64,000 bases of DNA from Polyangiaceae bacterium. GTDB lineage: Bacteria; Myxococcota_A; Polyangia; Polyangiales; Polyangiaceae. Both the position numbers and the translations under genes were made by a program. Within the stretch, counting starts at the first letter, position 1. Each line of letters begins with the position of its first letter. The stretch spans positions 186,001 through 250,000 of the forward strand of contig JAHBVX010000007.1 of NCBI GenBank assembly GCA_019637295.1, given 5' to 3'. The notes under the pieces were generated by a model that searched no databases, was not told the DNA's origin, and saw nothing but the letters and a program-made list of their open reading frames with translations. This document shows, one piece after another, positions 39,275 through 47,148 of this stretch.

Positions 39275-40789
39275 GTGACCATCAAGCTCGTGGAAGAGAA
39301 GGCCCTGATGGGCCAGGATCGCCGGCGCGCGGAGCGACGGCTCGACTTCGGGCACGCGTGGGACTACGCGCCCGCACCCGAGGGCACCGATCACGTCCGC
39401 CTGGCGTCACGCTACGACTTGTTCATCGACGGTCGGTTCGAGCCGCCCGGAGCGGGGCGGTACTTCGAGACCATCAACCCGGCGACGGAGGCCAGGCTCG
39501 CGGAGGTTGCGGACGCGGACGAGCGGGACGTGGATCGCGCGGTCGCGGCGGCTCGGCGGGCGTACGACCAGGTTTGGGCGCGCATGGCGCCACTCGAGCG
39601 CGGCAAGTACATCTATCGCATTGCCCGGGTGATCCAGGAGCGGGCCCGAGAGTTGGCGGTCGTGGAGAGCTTGGACGGCGGCAAGCCCATCAAGGAGAGC
39701 CGCGACTTCGACGTGCCCACTGCGGCGGCGCACTTCTTCTACTACGCGGGTTGGGCAGACAAGCTGCGTTACGCGTTTCCCGGACACGCGGTCCGGCCCC
39801 TTGGCGTCGCTGGGCAAGTGATCCCCTGGAACTTCCCACTGCTCATGGCCGCGTGGAAGATCGCTCCGGCGCTGGCGTGCGGCAACACCGTCGTGCTCAA
39901 GCCGGCCGAGACGACGCCGCTGACGGCGCTCTTGCTCGCCGAGATCATCCAGGAGGCGGACCTGCCGCCGGGGGTCGTGAACATCATCACCGGCGCAGGC
40001 AAGACCGGGGCCGCCCTGGTCGGCCACCCGGGCGTGGACAAGGTAGCCTTCACGGGCTCGACCGCGGTCGGTAAGCACATTCAGCGCGCGCTCGCGGGGA
40101 CCGGCAAGCGCATGACGATGGAGCTTGGGGGCAAGGCCGCCAACATCGTGTTCGCGGACGCGCCCATCGATCAAGCCGTCGAGGGGGTGATCAGCGGCAT
40201 CTTCTTCAACCAGGGGCACGTGTGCTGTGCCGGCTCGCGGCTGCTCTTGGAGGAGGGCGTGCACGACACCTTCGTGAGGAAGCTGCGCGATCGCATGGCG
40301 ACGCTGCGCGTCGGCGATCCGCTCGACAAGAACACCGACGTCGGAGCGATCAACTCCAAAATGCAGCTCGAGAAGATCCGCGAGCTGGTGGCCAGCGGCG
40401 AGGAAGAGGGCGCCGAGCGCTTCAGCGCTCCCTGCGAGCTGCCCGAGCGCGGGTACTTCTTTGCCCCGACCATCTTCACGGGCGTCGCGCAGTCCCATCG
40501 CATCGCTCGAGAGGAGATCTTCGGTCCAGTGCTCAGCGTGCTCACCTTCCGCACCGATGCCGAAGCGGTGGAGAAGGCGAACAACACGTTCTACGGGCTG
40601 TCCGCGGGTGTGTGGTCGAACAAGGGCGCGCGCTTGTTCAAGATGGCGAGCCAGCTCGAAGCGGGCGTCGTCTGGGGGAACACGTACAACAAGTTCGATC
40701 CGAGCTCGCCCTTCGGTGGCTACAAGGAGAGTGGGTTCGGTCGTGAAGGTGGTCGCCAGGGTCTGGCCGCGTACCTGGTGGTGGAGTGA
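39275..40789 (+). CDS. NAD(P)-dependent aldehyde dehydrogenase
   Basis: 504-residue aldehyde dehydrogenase that oxidises acetaldehyde, or a related aldehyde, to its acid. Family marks are intact: PWNFPLLM, KPAETTPLTA, FTGSTAVGKHI, the general-base Glu in MELGGKAA, and the catalytic Cys in GHVCCAGSRLL. The C-terminal FGREGG motif is also present. The first 45 residues are unusual for the family (Arg-rich DRRRAERRLDFGH). GTG start at 39275. Linked to deoC (14 bp) and the next gene (3 bp). The arrangement deoC-ALDH-ALDH recurs in actinobacteria and myxobacteria in my recollection. Cytoplasmic. Confidence 0.95.
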   Translation: MTIKLVEEKALMGQDRRRAERRLDFGHAWDYAPAPEGTDHVRLASRYDLFIDGRFEPPGAGRYFETINPATEARLAEVADADERDVDRAVAAARRAYDQVWARMAPLERGKYIYRIARVIQERARELAVVESLDGGKPIKESRDFDVPTAAAHFFYYAGWADKLRYAFPGHAVRPLGVAGQVIPWNFPLLMAAWKIAPALACGNTVVLKPAETTPLTALLLAEIIQEADLPPGVVNIITGAGKTGAALVGHPGVDKVAFTGSTAVGKHIQRALAGTGKRMTMELGGKAANIVFADAPIDQAVEGVISGIFFNQGHVCCAGSRLLLEEGVHDTFVRKLRDRMATLRVGDPLDKNTDVGAINSKMQLEKIRELVASGEEEGAERFSAPCELPERGYFFAPTIFTGVAQSHRIAREEIFGPVLSVLTFRTDAEAVEKANNTFYGLSAGVWSNKGARLFKMASQLEAGVVWGNTYNKFDPSSPFGGYKESGFGREGGRQGLAAYLVVE

Positions 40790-40792
40790 GTC

Positions 40793-41728
40793 ATGACGCA
40801 AAGACGACAAGTCGGCTCTGATCGCAGGCGACCCGCAGCGGAGCTCGAGCCAAGCGAACAGCTCGGTGTCGCGGGTCCGGCCCGGTTGGGCGTGAAGAAG
40901 ACCTGGAAGCTCTTCCTGGGTGGGGCGTTCGTGCGCAGCGAATCGGGTCGCTATCTCGTCACCGCGGACGGCAACGACAACTACCCGCACGCGTCGCGCA
41001 AGGACGCGCGGGACGCGGTGAAGGCGGCGCAGGGGGCGCTCTCGGGGTGGGCCGGGCGCAGTGGCTACAACCGCGGGCAGATATTGTATCGCCTCGCGGA
41101 GGTGATGGAGGGGCGCCGCGAAGAACTGATGGAGAGCCTCGAGCGCGGCGGGGCGAGCGCTGCTCGAAGCGAGGTGGACGCGGCCATCGACCGAGCCGTC
41201 AGCCACGCGGGCTGGTGCGACAAGCTGCAGAGCCTGCTCGCGAGCAGCAACCCTGTCGCCGGTCCACACTTCGGTTTCAGCATTCCGGAGCCAATCGGCG
41301 TCGTCGCGATCGCTGCACCGGATCGCCCGACCCTGCTCGGACTCGTCGGCAGCATCTGTCCGGTGATCGTCTCGGGCAACGTCGCCGTCGTGGTGGTGTC
41401 CGAGTCGGATCCCCGGACGACGTTGGTGTTCGCGGAGTGCCTCGCGACGAGCGACATGCCCGGCGGCGTCGTGAATCTACTCACCGGACCGCGGCAAGAG
41501 CTGCTCACCCCCCTGGCCAAGCACATGGCCGTGCGAGCGCTCGACCTGTGGAACGTGGCGGGTGAACTCGCGGTTTCGCTCGAGCGGGACGCGGCAGACA
41601 ACGTCAAGCGCGTCAGCCGCCGGGAGGCGGACGAGTCTGCCTGGTTCGACGCGGAGCGCGGTGCCGCGCTCACGGGCATCGAACGCTTCGTCGAGACCAA
41701 GACCGTGTGGCACCCCATGGGCGCCTGA
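40793..41728 (+). CDS. Truncated aldehyde dehydrogenase-like protein without catalytic domain
   Basis: 311 residues. The start (TWKLFLGGAFVRSESGRYL) and middle (IPEPIGVVAIAAPDRPTLL, PVIVSGNVAVVVVSES) are recognisable ALDH sequence for the NAD-binding domain, but the catalytic Cys domain is absent: after about residue 230 the sequence ends in a short tail (WNVAGELAVSLERDAADNVKR, then KTVWHPMGA). The frame is intact with no stop inside, so it is not a recent break. It starts 3 bp after the active ALDH gene. It may form hetero-oligomers with the full-length enzyme or act as a scaffold. It probably cannot oxidise aldehydes alone. ATG at 40793. Confidence 0.8.
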   Translation: MTQRRQVGSDRRRPAAELEPSEQLGVAGPARLGVKKTWKLFLGGAFVRSESGRYLVTADGNDNYPHASRKDARDAVKAAQGALSGWAGRSGYNRGQILYRLAEVMEGRREELMESLERGGASAARSEVDAAIDRAVSHAGWCDKLQSLLASSNPVAGPHFGFSIPEPIGVVAIAAPDRPTLLGLVGSICPVIVSGNVAVVVVSESDPRTTLVFAECLATSDMPGGVVNLLTGPRQELLTPLAKHMAVRALDLWNVAGELAVSLERDAADNVKRVSRREADESAWFDAERGAALTGIERFVETKTVWHPMGA

Positions 41729-41738
41729 GTCCGCCATC

Positions 41739-41754
41739 GCTGAAATAGTTCAGC
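41739..41754 (+). terminator. Candidate terminator after the deoC operon
   Basis: GCTGAA (41739-41744), loop ATAG, and TTCAGC (41749-41754) form a perfect 6-bp stem, followed within 6 bases by the T-rich TTCATTTT. This is the most intrinsic-like terminator in the window, 11 bp past the stop codon. Confidence 0.5.
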
Positions 41755-41888
41755 ACCGATTCATTTTCGCGTGAATTTTTCGACCCCTAGGGCAATTTCC
41801 CCGTGCCCGCGGCGATTTTTTCGCTACTCTTCCGCGTCCCGAACCGGACAGCCGGCCGGGTTTCTCTAGACGCAGGGGAATACTCACC

Positions 41889-43412
41889 ATGCTCGACTCT
41901 CACTCCACTCCGTCCAACTCGAAGCCCGACAACGAGCTATTTCCAGAGCTCAACAAGAAGCCCGGCGCCGCCACCGCGATGCCCAGCATCAAGCTCGGCA
42001 AGAGCCTCCCTCCGCCGCCGCCCAGCAAGCGTGTGGCGGTAGCGCCAGCGATCGAGACCATCGACGCCACCGAGGTCGAGGAAGAGCCCGAAGAAGGGGA
42101 GACCCTCGACGCTCGCGACGTGTCGGACGACGCAGACGACATCGAGACGGTCGGGGCTCACGACGTGTCGGACGCAGCGGACGATGTCGAGACCGTGGAC
42201 GCGCGCGATGTACAGGTGGACGAAGCGGAGACGCTCCCGCTCGAGGCCGTGGCCGACGCCGACGTCGAGGACGAGAAGACGCCTGCCGCAATGAGCGCGC
42301 TCGACGCTCTTGGCGCGTCAGTCAGTTCATCTCGCGCGATCCTGCCCCGGTACGACGCGGAGGTCGACGACGGACCCACCGTCGCGCTGCCGTCGTCGGT
42401 GGTGCACGACGAGCCCGTGATGCCGCGGTCGGTCCGGCCGATGTCGTTGCCGCGTCCGAGCGTTCGACCCCTGTCGCTGCCGCCCATCCCCACGCCGCGT
42501 CCCTCGCAGCCCGCGCTGTCGGCGCCGGTGCCGAGTGCACGCGTGCCCGGAGCGCTGCTGCGCTCGGGCAGCCCCGCTAGCGTGCCGCCGCCCGCGTCCG
42601 CGCAGCCCGCCGTAAGCACCTCGAGCATCGACTCGGGGCGCCTGTCGATCCCGCCGGTTGCGGACTCGGTGTTGCCGCCGCCTCCGCAGGCGCGCGCCCC
42701 GAGTCGGTGGCCGCTGCTGGCCGCTGCGGCTGCGTTGCTCGTGGTGGTGGGCGGAGGAGCGGCCGCGGTCGGCGCCCGGGCGCTGGGTCTCGGCGCGAGC
42801 CATGACGCGACGATCGTCGTTACCGCAGCTGGGGCGTCGGGCAAGGCGCTCGACGGCGTGCGCATCCTGGTCGACGGACAGCAGCGTTGCGCGTCATCGC
42901 CGTGCCGAGTCGACGGCCTGACGGCGGGCACTCACATCGTGCAGGCCGAGGCGCCCGGCCATGAGCCGACTGCGGGGCGCGCCGTCGCCGTCGCCCGCGG
43001 CGGCGAGGCTGCGCTGCACGTCGAGCTGGTGGCCGTGGCCAGCGAGGTGAAGCCCGAAGTCGCGAGCGCAGCAGTCGCGCAGCCCCTGGCAGATGCGCCG
43101 CCCGCGTCAGCGAGCCCAGCACCGATCGCCAAGGGGAACCCAAAGCCGGTGGTCGCGAAGACGGGCGACACGAAGGCGCCGGCTGCGGCCAAGCCCGAGC
43201 CTGCCGCTCAAGGCACGCTGAACATCAACTCGATCCCGCGCGCGAACGTGGTCGTGAACGGCCGACCAATGGGCATGACGCCCGTGATGGGCCTCAGCGT
43301 CGCGCCCGGGCCTCAGACGGTGGTGTTCGTTCACCCCGAGCTCGGTCGCAAGGTCGGCAGCGCGAACGTGCAAGCGGGTGGCTCGGCCACCATCGCCGTG
43401 CGCTTCGAGTGA
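41889..43412 (+). CDS. PEGA-domain protein with acidic repeat region
   Basis: 507 residues. Acidic region (about 58-128) contains three to four copies of an ETLDARDVSDDADD-like repeat (DNA about 42060-42260). A Pro/Ser-rich stretch follows, then a single membrane segment (about 272-293), then two PEGA-type beta domains: the first near residues 302-360 (DGVRILVDGQ, CRVDGLTAGTHIV) and a second near 436-505 (LNINSIPRANVVVNGRPMG, TPVMGLSVAPGPQTVVFV). PEGA domains occur on the outside of the membrane. The ATG is 160 bp past the pseudo-ALDH gene, in its own AT-richer upstream region (41756-41830). Topology therefore: acidic cytoplasmic tail, periplasmic PEGA. Function unknown. Confidence 0.8.
   Translation: MLDSHSTPSNSKPDNELFPELNKKPGAATAMPSIKLGKSLPPPPPSKRVAVAPAIETIDATEVEEEPEEGETLDARDVSDDADDIETVGAHDVSDAADDVETVDARDVQVDEAETLPLEAVADADVEDEKTPAAMSALDALGASVSSSRAILPRYDAEVDDGPTVALPSSVVHDEPVMPRSVRPMSLPRPSVRPLSLPPIPTPRPSQPALSAPVPSARVPGALLRSGSPASVPPPASAQPAVSTSSIDSGRLSIPPVADSVLPPPPQARAPSRWPLLAAAAALLVVVGGGAAAVGARALGLGASHDATIVVTAAGASGKALDGVRILVDGQQRCASSPCRVDGLTAGTHIVQAEAPGHEPTAGRAVAVARGGEAALHVELVAVASEVKPEVASAAVAQPLADAPPASASPAPIAKGNPKPVVAKTGDTKAPAAAKPEPAAQGTLNINSIPRANVVVNGRPMGMTPVMGLSVAPGPQTVVFVHPELGRKVGSANVQAGGSATIAVRFE
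42060..42260 (+). repeat. Coding repeat of the acidic region
   Basis: Imperfect copies of a unit of about 45 bp (ETLDARDVSDDADD, ETVGAHDVSDAADD, ETVDARDVQVDEAE) encode the acidic N-terminal part of the PEGA protein. The copies have diverged at several positions, so they are old. Confidence 0.55.
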
Positions 43413-43424
43413 GCCCAAACGCCC

Positions 43425-43448
43425 GGGTGACCGGCGCTCCGGTCACCC
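43425..43448. terminator. Perfect hairpin between convergent genes
   Basis: GGGTGACCGG (43425-43434), loop CGCT, and CCGGTCACCC (43439-43448) form a perfect 10-bp stem between the ends of the PEGA gene (43412) and the J-domain gene (43457). It can work in both directions. A partial repeat, GGGTCACCCATGG, follows at about 43461. No T run is present. Confidence 0.55.
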
Positions 43449-43456
43449 ACGTCGCG

Positions 43457-43999
43457 TCACGGGTCACCCATGGCGAACAGGGCGAGCTCCAACGCCGCGA
43501 TGCGTTCGGAGAGTTCCGCGCTCCGTCCGCCCTCGAAGGCAAGGGCGCGCTCGAGCTCGGCCTTGGCGCCCGCCAGGTCGCCCTCGTCGATCAAGCGACT
43601 CGCCTTCTTGGCGCTGGCTCGCCCGCCGGCGCTGCGACAGATGTCTGCGAGCGGCCTCGCGGGTCCTGGCGCGAGGCTCGGCCGCTTGGGTACCTTCGCC
43701 TTGTCCAAACGCAGCACGCCCTTGTCGAGCCCCATGTCGTAGTAGAGGCGAAGGTCCGAGTCCGAGAGCACGCGATACGCCTCGGCGCCGCGCTGAAAGA
43801 TGCGCTGTAGCGACAGACGCAACTCCGAGCTGGCGTCCGGGTGCACGTCCGGGTGGAACGCCAGCGCGAAGTCGCGGAACGCCTCGCGAATCGCCAAGGC
43901 GTCTGCGATGGGGAGCACGCCGAGCAGCTCGTAGTACGTCGAGTCGTCGAGGACCTCGGCCCACTCGGTGATGCGCGAGAGCTCCGCCGGCGAGGTCAT
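43457..43999 (-). CDS. J-domain co-chaperone
   Basis: 180-residue protein with an N-terminal J-domain (about 18-85): the HPD motif is at 49-51 in AFHPDVHPD, and the helix II/III pattern (IREAFRDFAL, FQRGAEAYRVLSD, LRLYYDMG) is normal. J-domains stimulate ATP hydrolysis of Hsp70 partners. No Gly/Phe or zinc region, so it is a type III-like co-chaperone; the rest is helical (SAKKASRLIDEGDLAGAKAELERAL, a TPR-like helix pair at about 130-160). Its ATG at 43999 overlaps the stop of the Hsp70 gene (ATGA), so the two proteins are made together, and the partner is very likely that Hsp70. Confidence 0.9.
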   Translation of the reverse strand: MTSPAELSRITEWAEVLDDSTYYELLGVLPIADALAIREAFRDFALAFHPDVHPDASSELRLSLQRIFQRGAEAYRVLSDSDLRLYYDMGLDKGVLRLDKAKVPKRPSLAPGPARPLADICRSAGGRASAKKASRLIDEGDLAGAKAELERALAFEGGRSAELSERIAALELALFAMGDP

Positions 44000-46551
44000 C
44001 CGACGACGTTGTGGGTCGCCTGGCGGGCAGCGAGTGCGGCGATGTCCCCGTGCCCGGGCACGGCCACCAAGCGCACGGTGGCCGTCGCTGCCCGCCCAGT
44101 GGCCACGTCTTGGGCGCGCACGTTGAGGATGCCGTCGGTGTCGAGCGCGAAGGTGACCGAGATGCTCACCCGCCCACGCGGTGCGGGAGCGAGCCCCGAG
44201 AGCTCCACCTCGCCGAGCAGGGTATTGTCCTGGAAGCGCTTGGACTCCCCCTGGGCCACACGCACACGCACGCTGGTTTGGTTGTCCATCGCGGTGGCGA
44301 AGGCGCGCGTCTCTTCGCAGGGCACTGGCGTGTTGCGCGCGATGATCGCGTCACAGAAACCGCTGACGGTCTCCACCGCGAGGGAGAGTGGGGTCACGTC
44401 TACGAGCAGCGGCGCCGGGGGGACCGGCTTGTCTTGAATGAAGGGAGGCGCAAACACTGGCGCTGGCGGCATCACCGGCGCGGGAGCCTGAGGCAGCGGC
44501 GGCGCCTGCCAAGGCGGAGCCACCTGCGGCATCGCGGTCGTCCCCGTTGGACCCGAGTGCGTCGCCGCTGGCTGCTCCGTGAGCGGCTCTTCGGGGATGG
44601 GGAGCGCCATCTCGTCGATGATCGGACCCGTCTTGCGCTGCTTGCTGACCCACGTCACCTCCTCGGTGGACAGCGGCGCGGTCAAGCTCTTGATGGGCGC
44701 CGCATCGTCAGAGAGCGCGAACATGTTGGAGCCGCCCGTCTGCAATAGCTCGTTCTCGTCGAGCTCGTACACGGGCACGGCGTCGGGGGTAACCGCGCCG
44801 AGGGTGTTGCGCGCGAAGTTCGCGGTCGTCTCTTGGGTGATCTCGGCCGGGGAGCTGTCCACCAGCGGTAGCTCGACGCCCGCGTCCGCGACGCTCGGCA
44901 GCCGCTGCCTTCCGGTCGTTTGCTCCAAGCGCGCTTGGGCTTCTCGCGCGGCGTCCGCGGCGCTCATCAGCGTGCCGTCCGGCCGACTACCGAGCCGCGC
45001 GCGAGCCTGCGCCTGCTCGGCGGCTGGTCCGAGGCCCCGACCCGTGTCGCGGGGGAGGCTGCCGAGCCCCGCGATCGTGCTCGGCCCCGTCGTACTCCCC
45101 GGCAGGGTCCCGCGACTCACCCCGTGGTCCAGAGTGTTCGGCGCGCGGCTGGCCGCGCCCGCGGGAGAGGGCACGACCAAGGGGCGTCGGGGCGGGGGAG
45201 CGTGGTGGCCGGTCTGCTCGTCGTTGAGGCCTGGCGAGGTCGGAATGCGCGCGCGGGCCGGGCCCCCGTAGGGCTGCGTGTTCGGATCTTCCGAGCCGGA
45301 GGGGCGGGCGACGTGCGGCGGCCAGGTACCGCCGCGCCGGGCGGGTGGCACGCTGCGCGGCCGGCGGGACGGATTGGGCGCCTGGGGCACGTCGCCGCGT
45401 CGCCGCTCGGCGCCCGTGAGCGCGGCCGCTTGAATCGCGGCACCGATCGCGACCACCTCGTCCGGGCTGATGTGGCCAAGGACGGGGCGCTTGAAGAAGT
45501 CCTCGACGCGGTCGCGCACCGCCGGGATGCGGGTAGAGCCGCCCACCAGGAGGACCTGGTCGAAGTCCCCGGGCTGCAGCCGGGCCACGCCCAGGGCCTC
45601 GCGGCAGACGTCGAAGGTCTGATCCACGAGCGGTCCGGTGATCGAGTCGAACTCCGCGCGAGTCATGCGAAACTCGAGATCGAGCGCGTGGCCGTGCGCG
45701 CCGTGAGCGACCTCCGCCACCGTGACGGTGACGTCCTCTTCGGAAGACAGGCGCATCTTGAGCACCTCCGCGCTGGCCCGCAGGCGCTCGAAGGATTGGG
45801 GGTTCTCGCGGGGATCGTAGCGGTGCTTGCGGAGGAACTCGTCTGCCATGCGCTCGGCGATGAGCAGGTCCACGTCGTCGCCGCCGAGGAAGGTGTTGCC
45901 GGCGGTGGCGAGGACTTCGAACACGTTCTCCGAGAGGTCGAGCAGCGTCACATCGAAGGTGCCACCGCCGAAGTCGTACACGGCGATGCGCTCGTTGGTG
46001 CCCTTGCCGTAGCCGTAGGCCAGCGCCGCCGCGGTTGGCTCGTTCAGAATGCGTAGAACCTCGAGACCAGCCACGCGGCCGGCAACCTTCGTGGCGGCGC
46101 GCTGCAAGTCGTTGAAGTTCGCGGGCACCGTGACCACGGCGCGCTCGATGGACTCACCCAGGCTGGCCTCGGCGATGGCCTTGGCGCGTCGCAGCACGAA
46201 CGCGCTGATCTCCGGCAGGGTGTAGGTCTCTCCCCGCGCCACGACGAGGGTGGCTTGGCCCGGACCCTCCCGCATCTCGAAGGGAAAACGGGTGCGGGCG
46301 CGGCGGACCTCCTCCGAGTCCCAGCTGCGACCGATCAGTCGCTTGATGGAATAGATGGTGTTGGTCGCGTCGACGAGCCGGCGCTCCTTGGCCGCGCGCC
46401 CCACCAGCACGTTGCCAGTCGGGTGAAAGGACACCACCGAGGGCAGCAGTCGCTCTCCGTGCTCGTCCGCGAGCGCGGAGGCCTGTCCGTCACGGACGAC
46501 TCCCACGACAGTGTTGGTGGTTCCGAGATCGATGCCGACGACCGATGCCAT
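43996..46551 (-). CDS. Atypical Hsp70 (DnaK-like) with long insert and no lid
   Basis: 851-residue Hsp70. The ATPase domain (1-380) is intact: GIDLGTTNTVV, IAVYDFGGGTFDVTLLD (189-205), VLLVGGSTRIPAV (333-345). A Pro/Ala/Ser-rich, apparently disordered segment of about 330 residues (381-712) then separates it from the conserved linker and substrate-binding sheet (LLVDVTPLSLAVETVSG from about 715). The beta domain ends at about 830, and the usual helical lid is missing. So this is not housekeeping DnaK. ATG 46551 overlaps the upstream gene's TAA by 1 bp, and its stop overlaps the J-domain gene. With these neighbours it forms a dedicated chaperone unit. The insert's role is unknown. Confidence 0.9.
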   Translation of the reverse strand: MASVVGIDLGTTNTVVGVVRDGQASALADEHGERLLPSVVSFHPTGNVLVGRAAKERRLVDATNTIYSIKRLIGRSWDSEEVRRARTRFPFEMREGPGQATLVVARGETYTLPEISAFVLRRAKAIAEASLGESIERAVVTVPANFNDLQRAATKVAGRVAGLEVLRILNEPTAAALAYGYGKGTNERIAVYDFGGGTFDVTLLDLSENVFEVLATAGNTFLGGDDVDLLIAERMADEFLRKHRYDPRENPQSFERLRASAEVLKMRLSSEEDVTVTVAEVAHGAHGHALDLEFRMTRAEFDSITGPLVDQTFDVCREALGVARLQPGDFDQVLLVGGSTRIPAVRDRVEDFFKRPVLGHISPDEVVAIGAAIQAAALTGAERRRGDVPQAPNPSRRPRSVPPARRGGTWPPHVARPSGSEDPNTQPYGGPARARIPTSPGLNDEQTGHHAPPPRRPLVVPSPAGAASRAPNTLDHGVSRGTLPGSTTGPSTIAGLGSLPRDTGRGLGPAAEQAQARARLGSRPDGTLMSAADAAREAQARLEQTTGRQRLPSVADAGVELPLVDSSPAEITQETTANFARNTLGAVTPDAVPVYELDENELLQTGGSNMFALSDDAAPIKSLTAPLSTEEVTWVSKQRKTGPIIDEMALPIPEEPLTEQPAATHSGPTGTTAMPQVAPPWQAPPLPQAPAPVMPPAPVFAPPFIQDKPVPPAPLLVDVTPLSLAVETVSGFCDAIIARNTPVPCEETRAFATAMDNQTSVRVRVAQGESKRFQDNTLLGEVELSGLAPAPRGRVSISVTFALDTDGILNVRAQDVATGRAATATVRLVAVPGHGDIAALAARQATHNVVG

Positions 46552-47099
46552 TACTCACTCACCCCTCGAGTTGGTGACGCGATGGACCGCAGTGCTTGAT
46601 CGTACCAGGAGCTTACCTGACTTTCGAAGGGCCACATGTAGCCATAGTCCGCGCTCGTGAAACGGCGAACGATTTCTCGCTTCAGGGCTGGGTTGCGCGC
46701 GGCGGCGGGCCCCTTCAGTTCGAGCGTCGCGCGCAGGGTCTCCTCGTAGGCTTCCCACTCGATGCGTGCCCGACCGTAGGCCAAGCCGATGGGGAACAGG
46801 GGGACCAGGTAGATGAGCGCCATGAGGGGCAGCGTGTAGCGCCGGCGCTGCCTCAGGTGAACCCGCTCGTGTCGGAGCGTGATCACCCGGTCCACTTCGT
46901 CCGTCTCGTCCCAACTCTCCGGCACGTACAACGTGTCGCCGATCACCGTGTGGTAGTGGGTCAGGTAGTCGCGCATCCGCCCAAGGGTCACGACGCGCAG
47001 CGCGACGTCGATCACGCGGCTCAAGCGGTCGCCCTTCTTGCTCACGATGCGAAAGTTCGGAAACTCGTCGCGAACCTCTCGAATGAAGGCGGCAAGCAC
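46551..47099 (-). CDS. Membrane protein with HExxH zinc-protease-like motif
   Basis: 182 residues. HERVH (His77, Glu78, His81) is the HExxH zinc-metalloprotease signature, followed by a membrane segment (about 90-108) and acidic residues Glu114/Glu116/Glu119 that could supply the third ligand. The soluble N-terminal part has a mixed alpha/beta look with HYHTVIGDTLYVPESW. This layout is like small membrane-linked zincins of unknown substrate. GTG start at 47099; its TAA overlaps the ATG of the Hsp70 gene (TAATG), so it is the first gene of a three-gene operon. fmt ends 49 bp upstream on the same strand, so it might be part of the same transcript. Activity is untested. Confidence 0.65.
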   Translation of the reverse strand: MLAAFIREVRDEFPNFRIVSKKGDRLSRVIDVALRVVTLGRMRDYLTHYHTVIGDTLYVPESWDETDEVDRVITLRHERVHLRQRRRYTLPLMALIYLVPLFPIGLAYGRARIEWEAYEETLRATLELKGPAAARNPALKREIVRRFTSADYGYMWPFESQVSSWYDQALRSIASPTRGVSE

Positions 47100-47148
47100 G
47101 GGTGATCATCATACTCGCTTGGGGCTGTGGGCCGGAGGAGGGCGCCCC

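Noticed and set aside
39407-41269. 620-codon frame antisense to the aldehyde dehydrogenase genes
   Set aside because: Composition is His/Arg/Val-rich without domain pattern, and it is fully covered by two well-supported genes.
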